From NCBI GenBank assembly GCA_963978905.1, contig OZ022256.1:10089501-10153500 (forward strand): a stretch of DNA of 64,000 nucleotides, read 5' to 3'. The notes under the pieces are model-generated. The model was given only the letters and a program-made list of their open reading frames with translations, had not been told where the DNA came from and ran no database searches. Below, piece by piece: positions 12,801 to 22,229 of this stretch. This DNA is from Trichostrongylus colubriformis (taxonomy: Eukaryota > Nematoda > Chromadorea > Rhabditida > Trichostrongylidae). The position numbers and the translations under genes were made by a program. How positions within the stretch are numbered: the first letter of the stretch is position 1; each line of letters starts with the position of its first letter.

Positions 12801-15800
12801 GAAACTCTCATGGCCACGTTTAAAAGCGAAGACAAAACGTCCAATTCCACTGTAAAAGTCTTAGGAGTGGAGTGGAGAGCAGACTCGGACGAAATCGTCA
12901 CCAAGTGTTCGATGGAACCTTTGAATACCATTACAAAACGAACAGTTCTCCATGGCAACGCATCCATATACGACCCACTTGGGTGGCTAACACCGCTCAT
13001 GATACGCAACAAGCTCTTCTTCCAAAGTCTCTGGAAGAAAAGTTACGACTGGGATGACCCCCTACAACAACAAGATCAAGACCAGTGGAAAAAGTTATTC
13101 AACACTATCACAGGCTTCCACAAGAAACACTCGCGCAAACTCATGAGCAAAAACACTACGCACGAACTCATCGCCTTTAGCGACGCCAGTAGCACAGCAA
13201 TGGCGGCGTGTGTATACGTCAAACAGAAAGATCAGTGCCGTCTACTCATCGCGAAATCAAAACTCCCATCATTACAAAGCGTGCACACAGTTCCGAAGCT
13301 TGAGTTAAACGCACTGACAGTGGCAGCCAGACTAGCCTTGTCATCCTTCAGAGAACTAGAGAAAGTCACGACAACGAAAGCAGTCTATCTACTTTCAGAC
13401 TCCGAAATAGCCCTGAACTGGCTCAAAAGCGCAACCAATACGACAAAGTCACTAGGAGTATTGGTAACAAACAGAATTCAGGAGATAAGATCCATCGTTG
13501 AAGAGTTCAACAAACACGGGATCACAGTATACTGTGCATACGTCCCCACCACCTTAAACCCTGCTGACTGTGCAACTCGTGGGTTGACAGCACAGGAACT
13601 CCTAGATCACATATGGTGGGAAGGACCCAGTTTCATAAGGGAAAAACCAGAAGATTGGCCGGCAGAGTCCCAAAGATGTGAACTCCTTTCACACGACAAC
13701 GATGTTTTACATACCTTTGAAGAGCAATCAACGTCATTCCCTTGGGAAAGATTCAGTTCCATGAAAAAGCTGGAACGTACAACTGTTTGTATGTTACGTT
13801 TCATTTGGAAGACGATCAATAAACTACCCCTGGACACACAAAAACGCATAAAAGATAAGATTGCTCTCTACGGAATCATTAACCAGACAAACATAACGGC
13901 ATCAGAGATGCGCAACGCGCATCATGCTTTGATACTTATGCATCAGACACAATACGGGAACGTCCTTCAGTCGAATACTCAGAACAAGCTCAATATAAAG
14001 CAAGACAGCAAAGGAATTTGGAGATGCTGGGGAAGACTTGGAAAAAGTCACCTACCGGAAGATGCCAAAAACCCTATATTTATAGCTCCGAACACAGACT
14101 TAGCAAAGCTCATAATTCTGCAAGCCCATGGGATTTTACACAGATCAACTGCACACACCATGGCAGAGGTTCGTAGTAAATACTGGATACCTCGACTAAG
14201 ACAGCAAGTAAGACACTTGCTAAGAACTTGCATCCCATGCCAACGATACAACAACCTACCCCTCCGCTACCCTCCATTAGCAGATATTCCAGAGCGTAGA
14301 GTGATTCGTTCGAGACCTTTCGAACACGTCGGTTTCGACCTCTTCGGACCCTTGAAAACAAAACACTCAGCAAACTCCAATGACAAAGCATACGGTGCAA
14401 TATTTACATGCGCCACAACACGACTAGTGCATCTGGAACTTCTCTGCGATGCCTCCACCATCTCTGTTATCAATGCCATCAGAAGGTTCATAGCACGACG
14501 AGGCATCCCATCAACAATCACATGTGACAACGCACCAACATTCACCCTAGCCGAACAAATCCTCAAAGAAGGTACAGAGAAAGAAATCCAGTCCTTCCTT
14601 AGCTGCTCCCATATAGAATGGCACAGAATAACACCATATGCCCCTTGGAAGGGGGGATTCTACGAAAGACTAATTAAAGACATAAAAAGGTCACTTTACA
14701 AATCGCTGGGCAGAAAAACAGTCCCAGTAGACAGTCTTTCCACTATTTTAATAGAGATCGAAGGCTGTTTGAACAGCAGACCTCTGACTTATCAAGAAAG
14801 CGACCTCGAAGACATCACTCCAATCAGACCAATAGACTTCCTCCAAAACCACCTCACACTCACCTGCAACTGGAACATCGACAATACAGGGGACGAACAG
14901 TACCACCCTCCAGGAGAACTGGCACACATACAAACAAAGGTTGACGCAGAAAAAGCTTTAACATCATCATGCGAACTTGTCGAGAAATTCTGGGATTCAT
15001 GGAGTGAACTCTACCTGAAATCATTACGAGAACACCAAACTCGCTTGCTTAAGCAAGGACGCACTACAAACACTACCCCTCAAGCGGGCCAAGTAGTACT
15101 CTTACAAGACCCTTTCCAACCACGTAATAACTGGAAACTCGCAAAGATCCTGAAGTTACTCCCCTCACAAGACGAGCAGACACGGAGTGTAGAACTCCTC
15201 CTTCCCAATAGACATTCGATCACCAGGCCTATAACGGCCCTCGTTCCTCTCGAACTGGGAGGGGAGTGCACTGAACGTGCTAGCGAAATAGCCCCGGCTC
15301 TACACAACACATTAACGCACCGGAACACACACGTAGCAGCACCTCCGCAAACACCAGCCAAACAGGGGTTACGAGCGAGGACCACGAATAAAAACTACCC
15401 ATACAACGAAGACGAGTACGAAATTAACGTTATCGATTCGTCACAAAGTATAAACCCTATTTCCAGGATGCAAGCGCCCGCGGAGAGCAAAATGATCACC
15501 ATGGAGGCGATTGCCAAGTTCATGCAGAATACAGTGCAGAAACTCGAACAACTCGCTACCCAGCAGGAGAAAAATACCGAACTGATACTGGTTCAAATAC
15601 AGAAGGCACTCAACCTGACCAGTACTGACCGAAACGGAAACGTAACCGTCGAACCAGACGCAGTAACACGCGCACGAAAGAGACTACAAGAGTTGGAACA
15701 CGTTAAAACCAGAACGTTTGCAAAAAAGCGAACTCTTCTCATGCGCCATGACGACAACAAGCCGAAATGTGGATTCTGCAGATCAGTAGGCATGCACGAT

Positions 15801-16136
15801 TCTGACGGATGTTACAAGTACACAACCGCTAAGTCACGAAAGGAAGTACTTGCCAATGCGGCTTTATGCGAGAATTGTTTGAGACTCTGTCCCAAGCCGT
15901 GCAAAGCAAACACGATGTGCGATTACTGCGGAGCCACGAATCACAATACAGCGATTTGTGAGGCACCTGAAGAAAAAAGGCGATGTCTTCAAACCGTGAG
16001 AGAATGGGAACTCTTAGGAAAACCTCCATGTATCGAAGAAGTCTCTTCCGCCGACATCTCGGACGTCTTTACGGGGCCCCAGTGTGCTGACGCACTATCG
16101 TGGGCCGAGGAGTCATCGATCAAATCCGTGGTTTAG
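9840..16136 (+). CDS. BEL/Pao gag-pol polyprotein (2098 aa)
   Basis: One frame, with the start in a good context (CACCATGGC). Residue positions are approximate. 1-160: coiled, charged N-terminus. 160-340: DUF1759-like gag region (LPRLQIPTFSG...WDSFW). 360-423: three CCHC zinc knuckles (CIYCRRTNHSSKNC, CLNCAKTNHRTAEC, CFRCGRKHHSSTSC). 527-538: A17-type aspartic protease, LLDTGSQLSFID. 820-960: reverse transcriptase, with FTADIEKAF, TFGLNSSPF and the active site YVDNLI. 1108-1245: RNase H acidic residues in FSDASS, KLELNAL, LLSDSE and NPADCATRG. 1430-1470: HHCC zinc finger of integrase. 1497-1612: integrase DDE core (GFDLFGPL, TCDNAPTF, WKGGFYERL). 1690-1810: DUF5641-like. 1976-2040: a second zinc-knuckle cluster, unusual after integrase. 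The last 18 codons lie in the 3' LTR. Transcription is expected from the 5' LTR; reverse transcription takes place in cytoplasmic particles and integration in the nucleus. No frameshift or stop was found. Confidence 0.95.
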   Translation: MAPLKPWKTRITKTAKSLEDLITRSNPFTSFTIPNLNSEDEITDILKGKQATIATHITNITKLLESLRQAQTSMEESFKALGAQQQLAEESSFEECADAAFTTISNAEETLVKLSEKQTEINTRLERTSELEERRRNTLTENSLQTPGQRTPASYASSLQAQGLLPRLQIPTFSGNKREWDSFWAIFKANIEDQPIPVMLKFNYLLQSLTGEPRQVANRYQISEDNYSIVVDALKHKYGRDNSIIEELFKQLESLTATGPSTTQQISLLDKISAIMSQLAAKGQDTDHRMLLNTVLRKFESNIQLKALEKREQLETPSYWTWQTLRSDLLSILELRERVEQSQKVISDYKESNISRSQQPCIYCRRTNHSSKNCRTVPHTQRVAFLTRNQMCLNCAKTNHRTAECRSRGCFRCGRKHHSSTSCPETPTERTAPLRSSLPPQLERANTNAPARAVPKRGQRQDTLTRSTQNVITIDNNNIETQNEQIEEETQINQVNGSGKHRRGSVVLLTGTATIEGPQGLKKVRILLDTGSQLSFIDSTLVDELKLPVIDSTTLKIRTFGSQTPTQKEHRIVKVNLITRDGSSRSYEFFDNDTITNNSNKTQLTKRDWEYVKDHGIDLSPNPEDQEKPRILVGCDHLWEMVDCKQCKLPSGLHLITTIFGPMISGKQSHNTQSIREAATQNIVAQEERDAWDRYWAIESSGTNEFTGPEKKEKQALNEKIIKTFKETIIKKPEGYYVRLPWKENHADLPDNKAMAVARLRNLLRQYSVKELNDIDDIFKQQLQQGVIEQVPQEAIRKCQKKIHYLPYQVINRPEKQTTPKRVVFDASAHSRGKLSLNDVLYQGPLIMPTIIGMLLRFTVGKIAFTADIEKAFLQVHLHEIDRDATRFLWVCDIKQPAHEHNLVTYRFTRVTFGLNSSPFLLAATIHFHLDSCSPESKIAAEIKENLYVDNLIMTAETKEEAVIQYQNSKDIFKSMNMNMREYVSNDETLMATFKSEDKTSNSTVKVLGVEWRADSDEIVTKCSMEPLNTITKRTVLHGNASIYDPLGWLTPLMIRNKLFFQSLWKKSYDWDDPLQQQDQDQWKKLFNTITGFHKKHSRKLMSKNTTHELIAFSDASSTAMAACVYVKQKDQCRLLIAKSKLPSLQSVHTVPKLELNALTVAARLALSSFRELEKVTTTKAVYLLSDSEIALNWLKSATNTTKSLGVLVTNRIQEIRSIVEEFNKHGITVYCAYVPTTLNPADCATRGLTAQELLDHIWWEGPSFIREKPEDWPAESQRCELLSHDNDVLHTFEEQSTSFPWERFSSMKKLERTTVCMLRFIWKTINKLPLDTQKRIKDKIALYGIINQTNITASEMRNAHHALILMHQTQYGNVLQSNTQNKLNIKQDSKGIWRCWGRLGKSHLPEDAKNPIFIAPNTDLAKLIILQAHGILHRSTAHTMAEVRSKYWIPRLRQQVRHLLRTCIPCQRYNNLPLRYPPLADIPERRVIRSRPFEHVGFDLFGPLKTKHSANSNDKAYGAIFTCATTRLVHLELLCDASTISVINAIRRFIARRGIPSTITCDNAPTFTLAEQILKEGTEKEIQSFLSCSHIEWHRITPYAPWKGGFYERLIKDIKRSLYKSLGRKTVPVDSLSTILIEIEGCLNSRPLTYQESDLEDITPIRPIDFLQNHLTLTCNWNIDNTGDEQYHPPGELAHIQTKVDAEKALTSSCELVEKFWDSWSELYLKSLREHQTRLLKQGRTTNTTPQAGQVVLLQDPFQPRNNWKLAKILKLLPSQDEQTRSVELLLPNRHSITRPITALVPLELGGECTERASEIAPALHNTLTHRNTHVAAPPQTPAKQGLRARTTNKNYPYNEDEYEINVIDSSQSINPISRMQAPAESKMITMEAIAKFMQNTVQKLEQLATQQEKNTELILVQIQKALNLTSTDRNGNVTVEPDAVTRARKRLQELEHVKTRTFAKKRTLLMRHDDNKPKCGFCRSVGMHDSDGCYKYTTAKSRKEVLANAALCENCLRLCPKPCKANTMCDYCGATNHNTAICEAPEEKRRCLQTVREWELLGKPPCIEEVSSADISDVFTGPQCADALSWAEESSIKSVV

Positions 16137-16811
16137 ATGATCGCGCGCCAAGGCGGGAACGAAACCGATATAAATCAAGAGCCGTCGCCATACACATATC
16201 GTTCACCTTGCCACTGATTTGGATCATTGTTCCTGCCTCTTTATCTCATGATTAGCATTCTCGTTGTTCGTAGTTACTCTTCACATAACCCGATTCACAC
16301 CATATCTGTTGAAGCGTGGGATTTGTCCACTAACCTCTTATCAATTCCGCTCACGTTGTTCTCATTTACCTAACCAGAGGAGATCCATTTGTCCATTCGG
16401 GTGTTAGCGATCAAGATTATGCTGTTGCCTTACGGTTAGCTATTTTTGCATAGACGTTGCTAACATTGCCGTGTATTTTGTTGACCTCATCATCATATCT
16501 CATGCTCATAGAAGTATTTCATTAACTGGTGCCGATGTATTCTAATCGAATTCGTGTTCGTTATACGTTCGAAGTTACCAATAAAAGTTTAATTACCCAA
16601 GTTTGAGGTGTCGACCTTGTGGTGAGGCCACGACTATCTGTTGGTTGCGTGTTGCTTGTTGTGTGTGAAGTTGTCCCGTTACAGTCAAACCCACTGAACC
16701 ATCAACGATTGCGGCAGGACATTTCAACCAGGAAGCCAAGGTTGGTTTACTGTCCCTCAGCTTCATCTTGGCACAGACACGTACTCTCTCGGGGGCAACA
16801 CACTCACAACA
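16083..16811 (+). repeat. 3' long terminal repeat
   Basis: 729-bp copy of the 5' LTR with the same TG...CA ends; AATAAA at 16580-16585 would end the transcript. The gag-pol frame runs into it and stops at 16134-16136. No clear polypurine tract stands immediately upstream: the bases before the LTR end in ACGGGGCCCCAG. Confidence 0.95.
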
Positions 16812-16816
16812 CGTAG
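16812..16816. repeat. Right 5-bp target-site duplication (CGTAG)
   Basis: Identical to 8443-8447 and immediately after the CA of the 3' LTR. Confidence 0.9.
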
Positions 16817-16988
16817 CCAACGTCTGTCAGTCAAACGTTACGCCGTCTCTACAGCTTAGAGGAGCGCTTCTCGACGGGGCTTTCGCTTTGAATAAGCTTC
16901 TTAGGCCTATAGATCCACGTGGCTGACCTTTTAGAGATTTTCCAGTAGGCACATTACCCCTAATGTTGTCTTTAACCCATTCGCGACC

Positions 16989-17012
16989 GTGTCAGCCACC
17001 GGTGGCTGACAC
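16989..17012. repeat. 24-bp perfect palindrome with a near copy at 17034-17055
   Basis: GTGTCAGCCACC/GGTGGCTGACAC is a perfect dyad. A second unit, TGTCAGCCA-TATG-TGGCTGACA, follows 21 bp later. Related half-sites recur at about 18222-18245 and 18390-18415, so this is a sub-terminal motif of the enclosing repeat family. Confidence 0.8.
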
Positions 17013-17110
17013 CAAGTCGGCCTGTTCGGACCGTGTCAGCCATATGTGGCTGACAGACGTTTCGTGGGCCTCCTGCTAACTCCCTTTGACATTTAGGAAA
17101 GGTTCTTGTC

Positions 17111-17300
17111 CTGTTTTTGGCGTTTGCGCCAAATTGGTGCAATTGCACCAGTTTGGCGTAACAACTCGTTTCCACCAAAATCGGTGAAAATTTGCCCAGG
17201 GAGGTTATTTGTGGTGCTGTTCACGAATATGACATCCGTTTTTGGCGTTCGCGCCAAATTGGTGCAATTGCACCAAGTTGGTGCAGCGACTCATTTTCAC
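17111..17300 (+). repeat. Two diverged direct copies of a palindrome-containing unit
   Basis: TTTTTGGCGTTTGCGCCAAA (from about 17113) and TTTTTGGCGTTCGCGCCAAA (from about 17237) both continue with TTGGTGCAATTGCACCA, itself a dyad. The units are about 125 bp apart. No coding content. Confidence 0.7.
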
Positions 17301-17401
17301 CGAAAACGCTGAAACTTTGCCCAGGGGGTTTATTTGGGAAAACGAATGTCATATTTGTGATCAGCACTCCAATTAACCCCCTAAGCAGTTTCAGTGCAAA
17401 C

Positions 17402-18052
17402 TAATTTGGTGCTAAGGTAGTTCGGGGGGGGGGGGCCACTGCAGTAGTGTCTCTGCGTCTCTAACGCATGGCTAGAGGCAGAGAAGCCATAGCGCTAGCG
17501 GAATCGGGTTCGAATTCTGCATAGAAACGATTTTGTAAAGCAAATTCATGCTTTTCTTTTCATCCTATGTTAGCCTAAGCCTTGGGGAAGGAGATTCGGG
17601 TCAAATAAAGTCGGGGGGGAGACGCAATTTTGCGTGAACGTTTCACTTACGTCAAAGCTTCTTTCCCTCCTTAGGCTTAGGTTAAAGCAGATGAAACCTA
17701 TGCTCTGACAGATGCTTTTTCATGTAGGAGAAGGGGATATCAATTTTAACCTAAGCCTAGGGAGGGAAAGGAGCTTTGACGTCGACGCAAAATTGCGTCT
17801 CCCCCCCGACTTTATTTGACCCGGAGATTCCTTCCCCTAGGCTTAGGCGAATACGCGTAAGTGGTTGCTTGGTCTAGTTGCAGCTAATTTTTCGTAATAT
17901 ATTAATGGAAGAATAATTCAATCGTTTTTTCAGTTAGTTAGCTGTATCTAAGCTTAAAATAACCTTGAGAGTGCCTATAAGCAGAAATTGGGCGCGACTC
18001 TTGCCTTTGTCGAGTGGTCCCCCCCCAACTACCTTAACACCACTAATTTTTT
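17402..18052. mobile_element. Foldback element with inner arms 17568-17690 and 17740-17850
   Basis: The outer inverted pair is TAATTTGGTGCTAAGGTAGT (about 17402-17421) against ACTACCTTAACACCACTAATT (about 18031-18051), each next to a G or C run. Inside, 17568-17690 is the reverse complement of 17740-17850; both contain AGACGCAATTTTGCG and AATAAAGTCGGGGGG. The loop is only about 50 bp. A remnant of the same family appears near 24540-24655. No open frame of interest. Confidence 0.65.
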
Positions 18053-18489
18053 TTGCTTTTTGGGGGTTTCTATAAGGGTACAGGCCCCCTTCCTTCGGCC
18101 CATGGCTTGCAAGAGCAGGAAGGTGAATAGGCACCTCCCCTAACTACATTGCGAAAAAAACGAAAGAAAAAACAAAAAAACCATGAACTACAAAGAAAAT
18201 CAGGAAAAGTGGCCCGTGAGACCATGTCAGTCACATGCGGTGACAGCAAGGCCGCGGCCGAAACCGGCGCGGTCGCGAATGGGTTAAGTGCAGTGGATAA
18301 GCCCCACCCTAACTACATTGACAAAAAAAACGAAAAAAACATTAAAAATCATCAAACACAAACAAAATTTAAAAAATGGCCCCGTGGGACCGTGGCAGCC
18401 ACATAGGGCTGACAGCAAGCCCCCGGCCACAATTGATCCGGGCCGAAAGCGCCATTTTTCAAAAACAGGCGCGGTCGCGAATGGGTTAA

Positions 18490-20451
18490 TGTGTCTTTGT
18501 GGCGCATCTTCGGTACATATAATAAAAAAATAAAAGAAGAGGTGAAACGTTTAGTGCTGATTTCCTGCTTGCTGAGATGTGCTGTGCACACTGTTTCCAT
18601 CCAGAATCGCAGCGACATGTGTCAGTGAGAACTGATATGATGGCATTTTCTCCTCACACACGAGCCTGGTCCCTCGAAACAGTGCAGAGTACTTGCTGCT
18701 CATGAGTGATGATAAGGGTTTTTTTTTATGCAAAAAAGTACATTATCAGTGTGCTGCACTATTATCTTGCCTCGACGTTCAGTTCGTGATCATTTACAGT
18801 CTTGGTGCCCCCAATGAATTAGAACGAATGCGACAGCGTGCAGCAGCGAGTTGGTCAAATATCACCATCTGCTAGTTATGAAAGTAGATACGTGATGTTC
18901 GACCGACTCGAGCCCAACACCTGATCACTGTCGTGTCCGTCTTCGCTGCTGTAAATTTTAGCACTGCTGATGCATTTTCTGTAAATAATAAAGGCGACTG
19001 ACGGCGCGGTGAGTCTGCAGTCATATTTATCGACTCTTGATTTAAATATGTATTGAACAATGTGAGATTTGCAAAATTCATTCTAAAAGACTCAAGAAGA
19101 CTTCTACTAAATTGATTGCAAAAGAATCCAAACGAGTTTTGAGCTTTTCTGGCAGGCTTTCGGCGCCTAGCGCCTTTCTCAAGCCTGAGATGGTACAAAT
19201 TACAACCTATCGAGAGACTCTATTTCAGAGCCGCTCTGGTTTATTTGTACTATACCGACTTACTGCTGCCACCGGAATACTGTCCTTACCGCATTGGTGT
19301 AGATCCCCAGTAGTGGAGCAGAATTCGATTTGACTATTGATTGGCTATTGATTTGTAAAGATTTAGAAAGGGGGAGGGGGGACACACTGGTGAATGTTAA
19401 CACAGTCACATGTTTTAAAGTGAATGCTGAACGGTGGCATATCTGAAAAGAATTTATCGTGAGCCATGGAGCGGGTTTCTAGCGAGCGATAGCTTGAGAG
19501 TTTGGAACCGATTATAATTCGCGTGAGGCAGAAATGCACATCCGCTTCTGTATATGGTTTATACTAAGAAAAAATTCAAAGATGTAGTATAGTTTACATG
19601 ACCCTAATCCATATATGTACATATGTGTATAATATTTTCTGACATAGCTGGCACGTCAAATCGTGTAAAGTAGTGCGTTTTTAGCGTGACCACTTGTTGG
19701 TGTTCAGGAGTCGACAATTCCCTTCCCCCCCCCCACCCCTTCCCCCCGCCTCCTCTTCCCATACATCCGATTCTTATAGCCCCCTCATTGTAACAACAGT
19801 ATCCCTCACTAAAGATTCGGAACTTTGTTCACATTCCTCTGAGAGCCTTGTAGAATACGGCCCCTTCTTTGGGGTGTTCCAAGCATTCAAGGGTGATTTT
19901 AGCCCTGGAGCTAAGTGTGCGGGTTGTTCCGTTTGAGGCGATAATATGGTTAACATAATATTATAAACAAAAATCGAAGTGCAAATCGGTGCGGTAGTAG
20001 AGAAAGAACAGGGTAAGGCTGAGTAGCTAGCTAACATGACCGATGTGTCGTCGTGAAGTTCTCACTCGTCTTATTTCTCCTCTGCAGCCGATATTTTATT
20101 ACACACAGTCTGTTTACTCACGAGCGTACATTGCGCAGGGAAAATAGCACGCTCAAGTGAGAGTGCGCACGACCACACATGCGGTCATGCGAATCGCTGT
20201 TTCACCAAGTATAGCCGCATTCTGAAGCAGTAATAAACCGGAGAAATGAGACTGCATAAACCACTTCTTGTGATCGCGGACGAGTTTCCGAAGCGTCGCA
20301 TCAATAACAGCACACTGCATAGCAGCCACCCAAATATATGGCTCTTCACATGCAGAACATGTTGTGTTCACCACGAGAAGGAATCCAGCCACTTAATGGA
20401 GGTGTGACGAGGTGATATGTCGTGGCTTTGGCTTGACCTACAATGGGCTTA
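18490..20451. other. No recognised gene
   Basis: Short open frames only, none with recognisable family motifs or convincing splice context. It contains a C-rich simple-sequence stretch at about 19723-19757 and otherwise AT-leaning unique-looking DNA. Confidence 0.5.
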
Positions 20452-20914
20452 AAGGCACACCACGCGATAATCACATTAGTGGCTTACTTCCTTGGGGCAA
20501 GAGGTCCATGAATAAATGCTCACGCTGCACCTTTGTTGCGGTTGCACGGTGCACCCTCACGGTGCTGTGTCTGCCTGAACACAGGCGAGCCACGCCCACC
20601 CAACCACATTACACATAACCTTATACAAACAAATTTCCAACGTGGCGCTCACATGGAGAACGAAACTTGCCATAAGAGAAGATAATTTGATGAAACGGCC
20701 ATTTCGATGATGAAAGCAGCTTTCACATTAGAAATTGTTCGTCTGAGGCCAAATGTAATTTTGTTGGGTGGGCGTGGCTCGGTTGTGTTGAAGCGGGCAT
20801 AACATCGTGAGGGTGCACCGTGCAACCGCAACAAAGGTGCATTGAGCAGTTATCCAAGGACCTACTTACCCCAAGAAAGTACACCACTAATCTGATTATC
20901 GCGTGGTGTGCCTT
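20452..20914. mobile_element. MITE-like inverted repeat
   Basis: Left arm 20452-20612 and right arm 20752-20914 are reverse complements with moderate divergence: AAGGCACACCACGCGATAAT at the left matches ATTATCGCGTGGTGTGCCTT at the right, and the shared core includes GTTGCACGGTGCACCCTCA. Partial relatives lie at about 24980-25265 and 35690-36085 (GCACACC...TTATCGCG and AGACGAAC...CTCGCGATAAGA motifs), so this is a dispersed family. No transposase is visible. Confidence 0.7.
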
Positions 20915-22229
20915 CAAGTATGCACTGGGGGAAGTAGCGTTGTGGCTAGACTCGCCCGTTAGCGTTTATGTGACTGGAACACCAATCATAAATAGTGGAA
21001 TCTACCAAGGGGCCAAACTATTGAACCAACCGCTCCTCGCTCGAACCAAGTCTGTCTTCCGTTCTTGTCGATCAGTATGTCAATATGAGCCGATGTCGAT
21101 CGTCTGAAGGTGAACATTGCCCCAGAAGAAGACTCACGACAACAACGCTAGCGTCGTGGACTGAACATGCTACCTTCTCTCTCAGCTCTCAAGATTCCCA
21201 TCAACGCATCTGGATCAATGTGCGGCTAGGATCCCAGTGGGGTGTAGGCCGTGTAGTATCCACTTCTCCCGTGGTCCAGCGCAGATTATCCACTCGATGA
21301 TGTGACCCGACATCCTGAGTTCGCAGTGCTTGCGATATGAAGCCTCTGTAGTTGCTTATGTATCTTTGAGTGCACCTTCCCCACGTGACGGGCATCTCGT
21401 AGTACACTGATAATGTTCCCTTTCTATGAATTCAGATTACAGAGCAATGTTCTTGATTCCCTTGTTCCAACAAGAGCTCGGGTGTGTGACTTTATGTCGA
21501 ATTTTCGCGCGGCGAGTGCGAGTGAATTTCTTCGCATGTGATTGCGTACCTTGCGTACCGTACACATACATTGCCCAATCTTCGAAGGAAACAACAACTT
21601 GTTATTTTAAAGAGACACGCGCGAGCATCACAGATAGAAAAACGTAGACATGCAATTAAATAAACAATTATGCAAGGACAGCATTTACAGCAATCATGGA
21701 AAACAGCTATTTCTTTGAGGGATCTACGCGGTATCAGCTCATTGCGTTTTAAGCGGAATTCTAACCGACTGTGGCAAATTGCGCTGCGAGTGCGATGCCG
21801 CAATGCGAAAATCCGACATAGGGTTCACCGGCCGTACAGCTCAATCGTGCCGATGAAGAGCCGCTTGCGGTAGCTTACTTATTATGCATTGTCCCCCAAA
21901 TCCTGAACCTCCTTTTACGTTGTATGAATTTATTTATGGCATTTGGTGTGCCTTGGATATGTGGTCATTCATGTTCATTTGACTTTGACTTTGAAGCGCT
22001 AATCTTTACAGGAAATGCTTTCTATCAAAGTAATCTTCATAACATAATAAACGATAAACAGAAATAAACGAGAGGAAAAGCTCCATTAACATTGAATGCG
22101 CATGATTTTTTAATGGGATCTATGTAACGTCGTTGACTTCGATTCATAATGTAGCCTTATGAGTGTTTCACTGTTCATTGAAATTCGCTGGAGGTGTAAC
22201 TTCCTTGATGTGCACGGCGCCTGCATCCG

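Larger units (their letters stand above)
8448..16811 (+). mobile_element. Complete BEL/Pao LTR retrotransposon, 8364 bp
   Basis: Full-length LTR retrotransposon: 5' LTR (8448-9178), primer binding site (9181-9193), an untranslated leader, a single gag-pol frame (9840-16136) and 3' LTR (16083-16811), flanked by the 5-bp duplication CGTAG. The LTRs differ by two substitutions and one 2-bp indel that I could find by eye over about 730 bp, so insertion was recent on an evolutionary scale. The order aspartic protease, reverse transcriptase, RNase H, integrase, together with DUF1759-like and DUF5641-like segments, places it in the BEL/Pao superfamily rather than Gypsy or Copia. No env-like frame follows the integrase. 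The uninterrupted frame suggests the copy may still be, or recently was, mobile. Confidence 0.95.
16972..18489. mobile_element. Composite palindromic repeat with TTAA-flanked inverted ends
   Basis: The left end reads TTAA-CCCATTCGCGACCG (16972-16989) and the right end CGGTCGCGAATGGG-TTAA (18472-18489), perfect inverted copies over 14 bp. TTAA duplication with ends starting CCC is the hallmark of piggyBac-type elements and of TTAA MITEs. A third copy of the same end lies inside at 18270-18287, so two related units of about 200 bp sit in tandem at the right (18120-18287, 18300-18489). No transposase frame is present; this would be a non-autonomous family. The interior holds other nested repeats listed separately. 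Confidence 0.6.
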
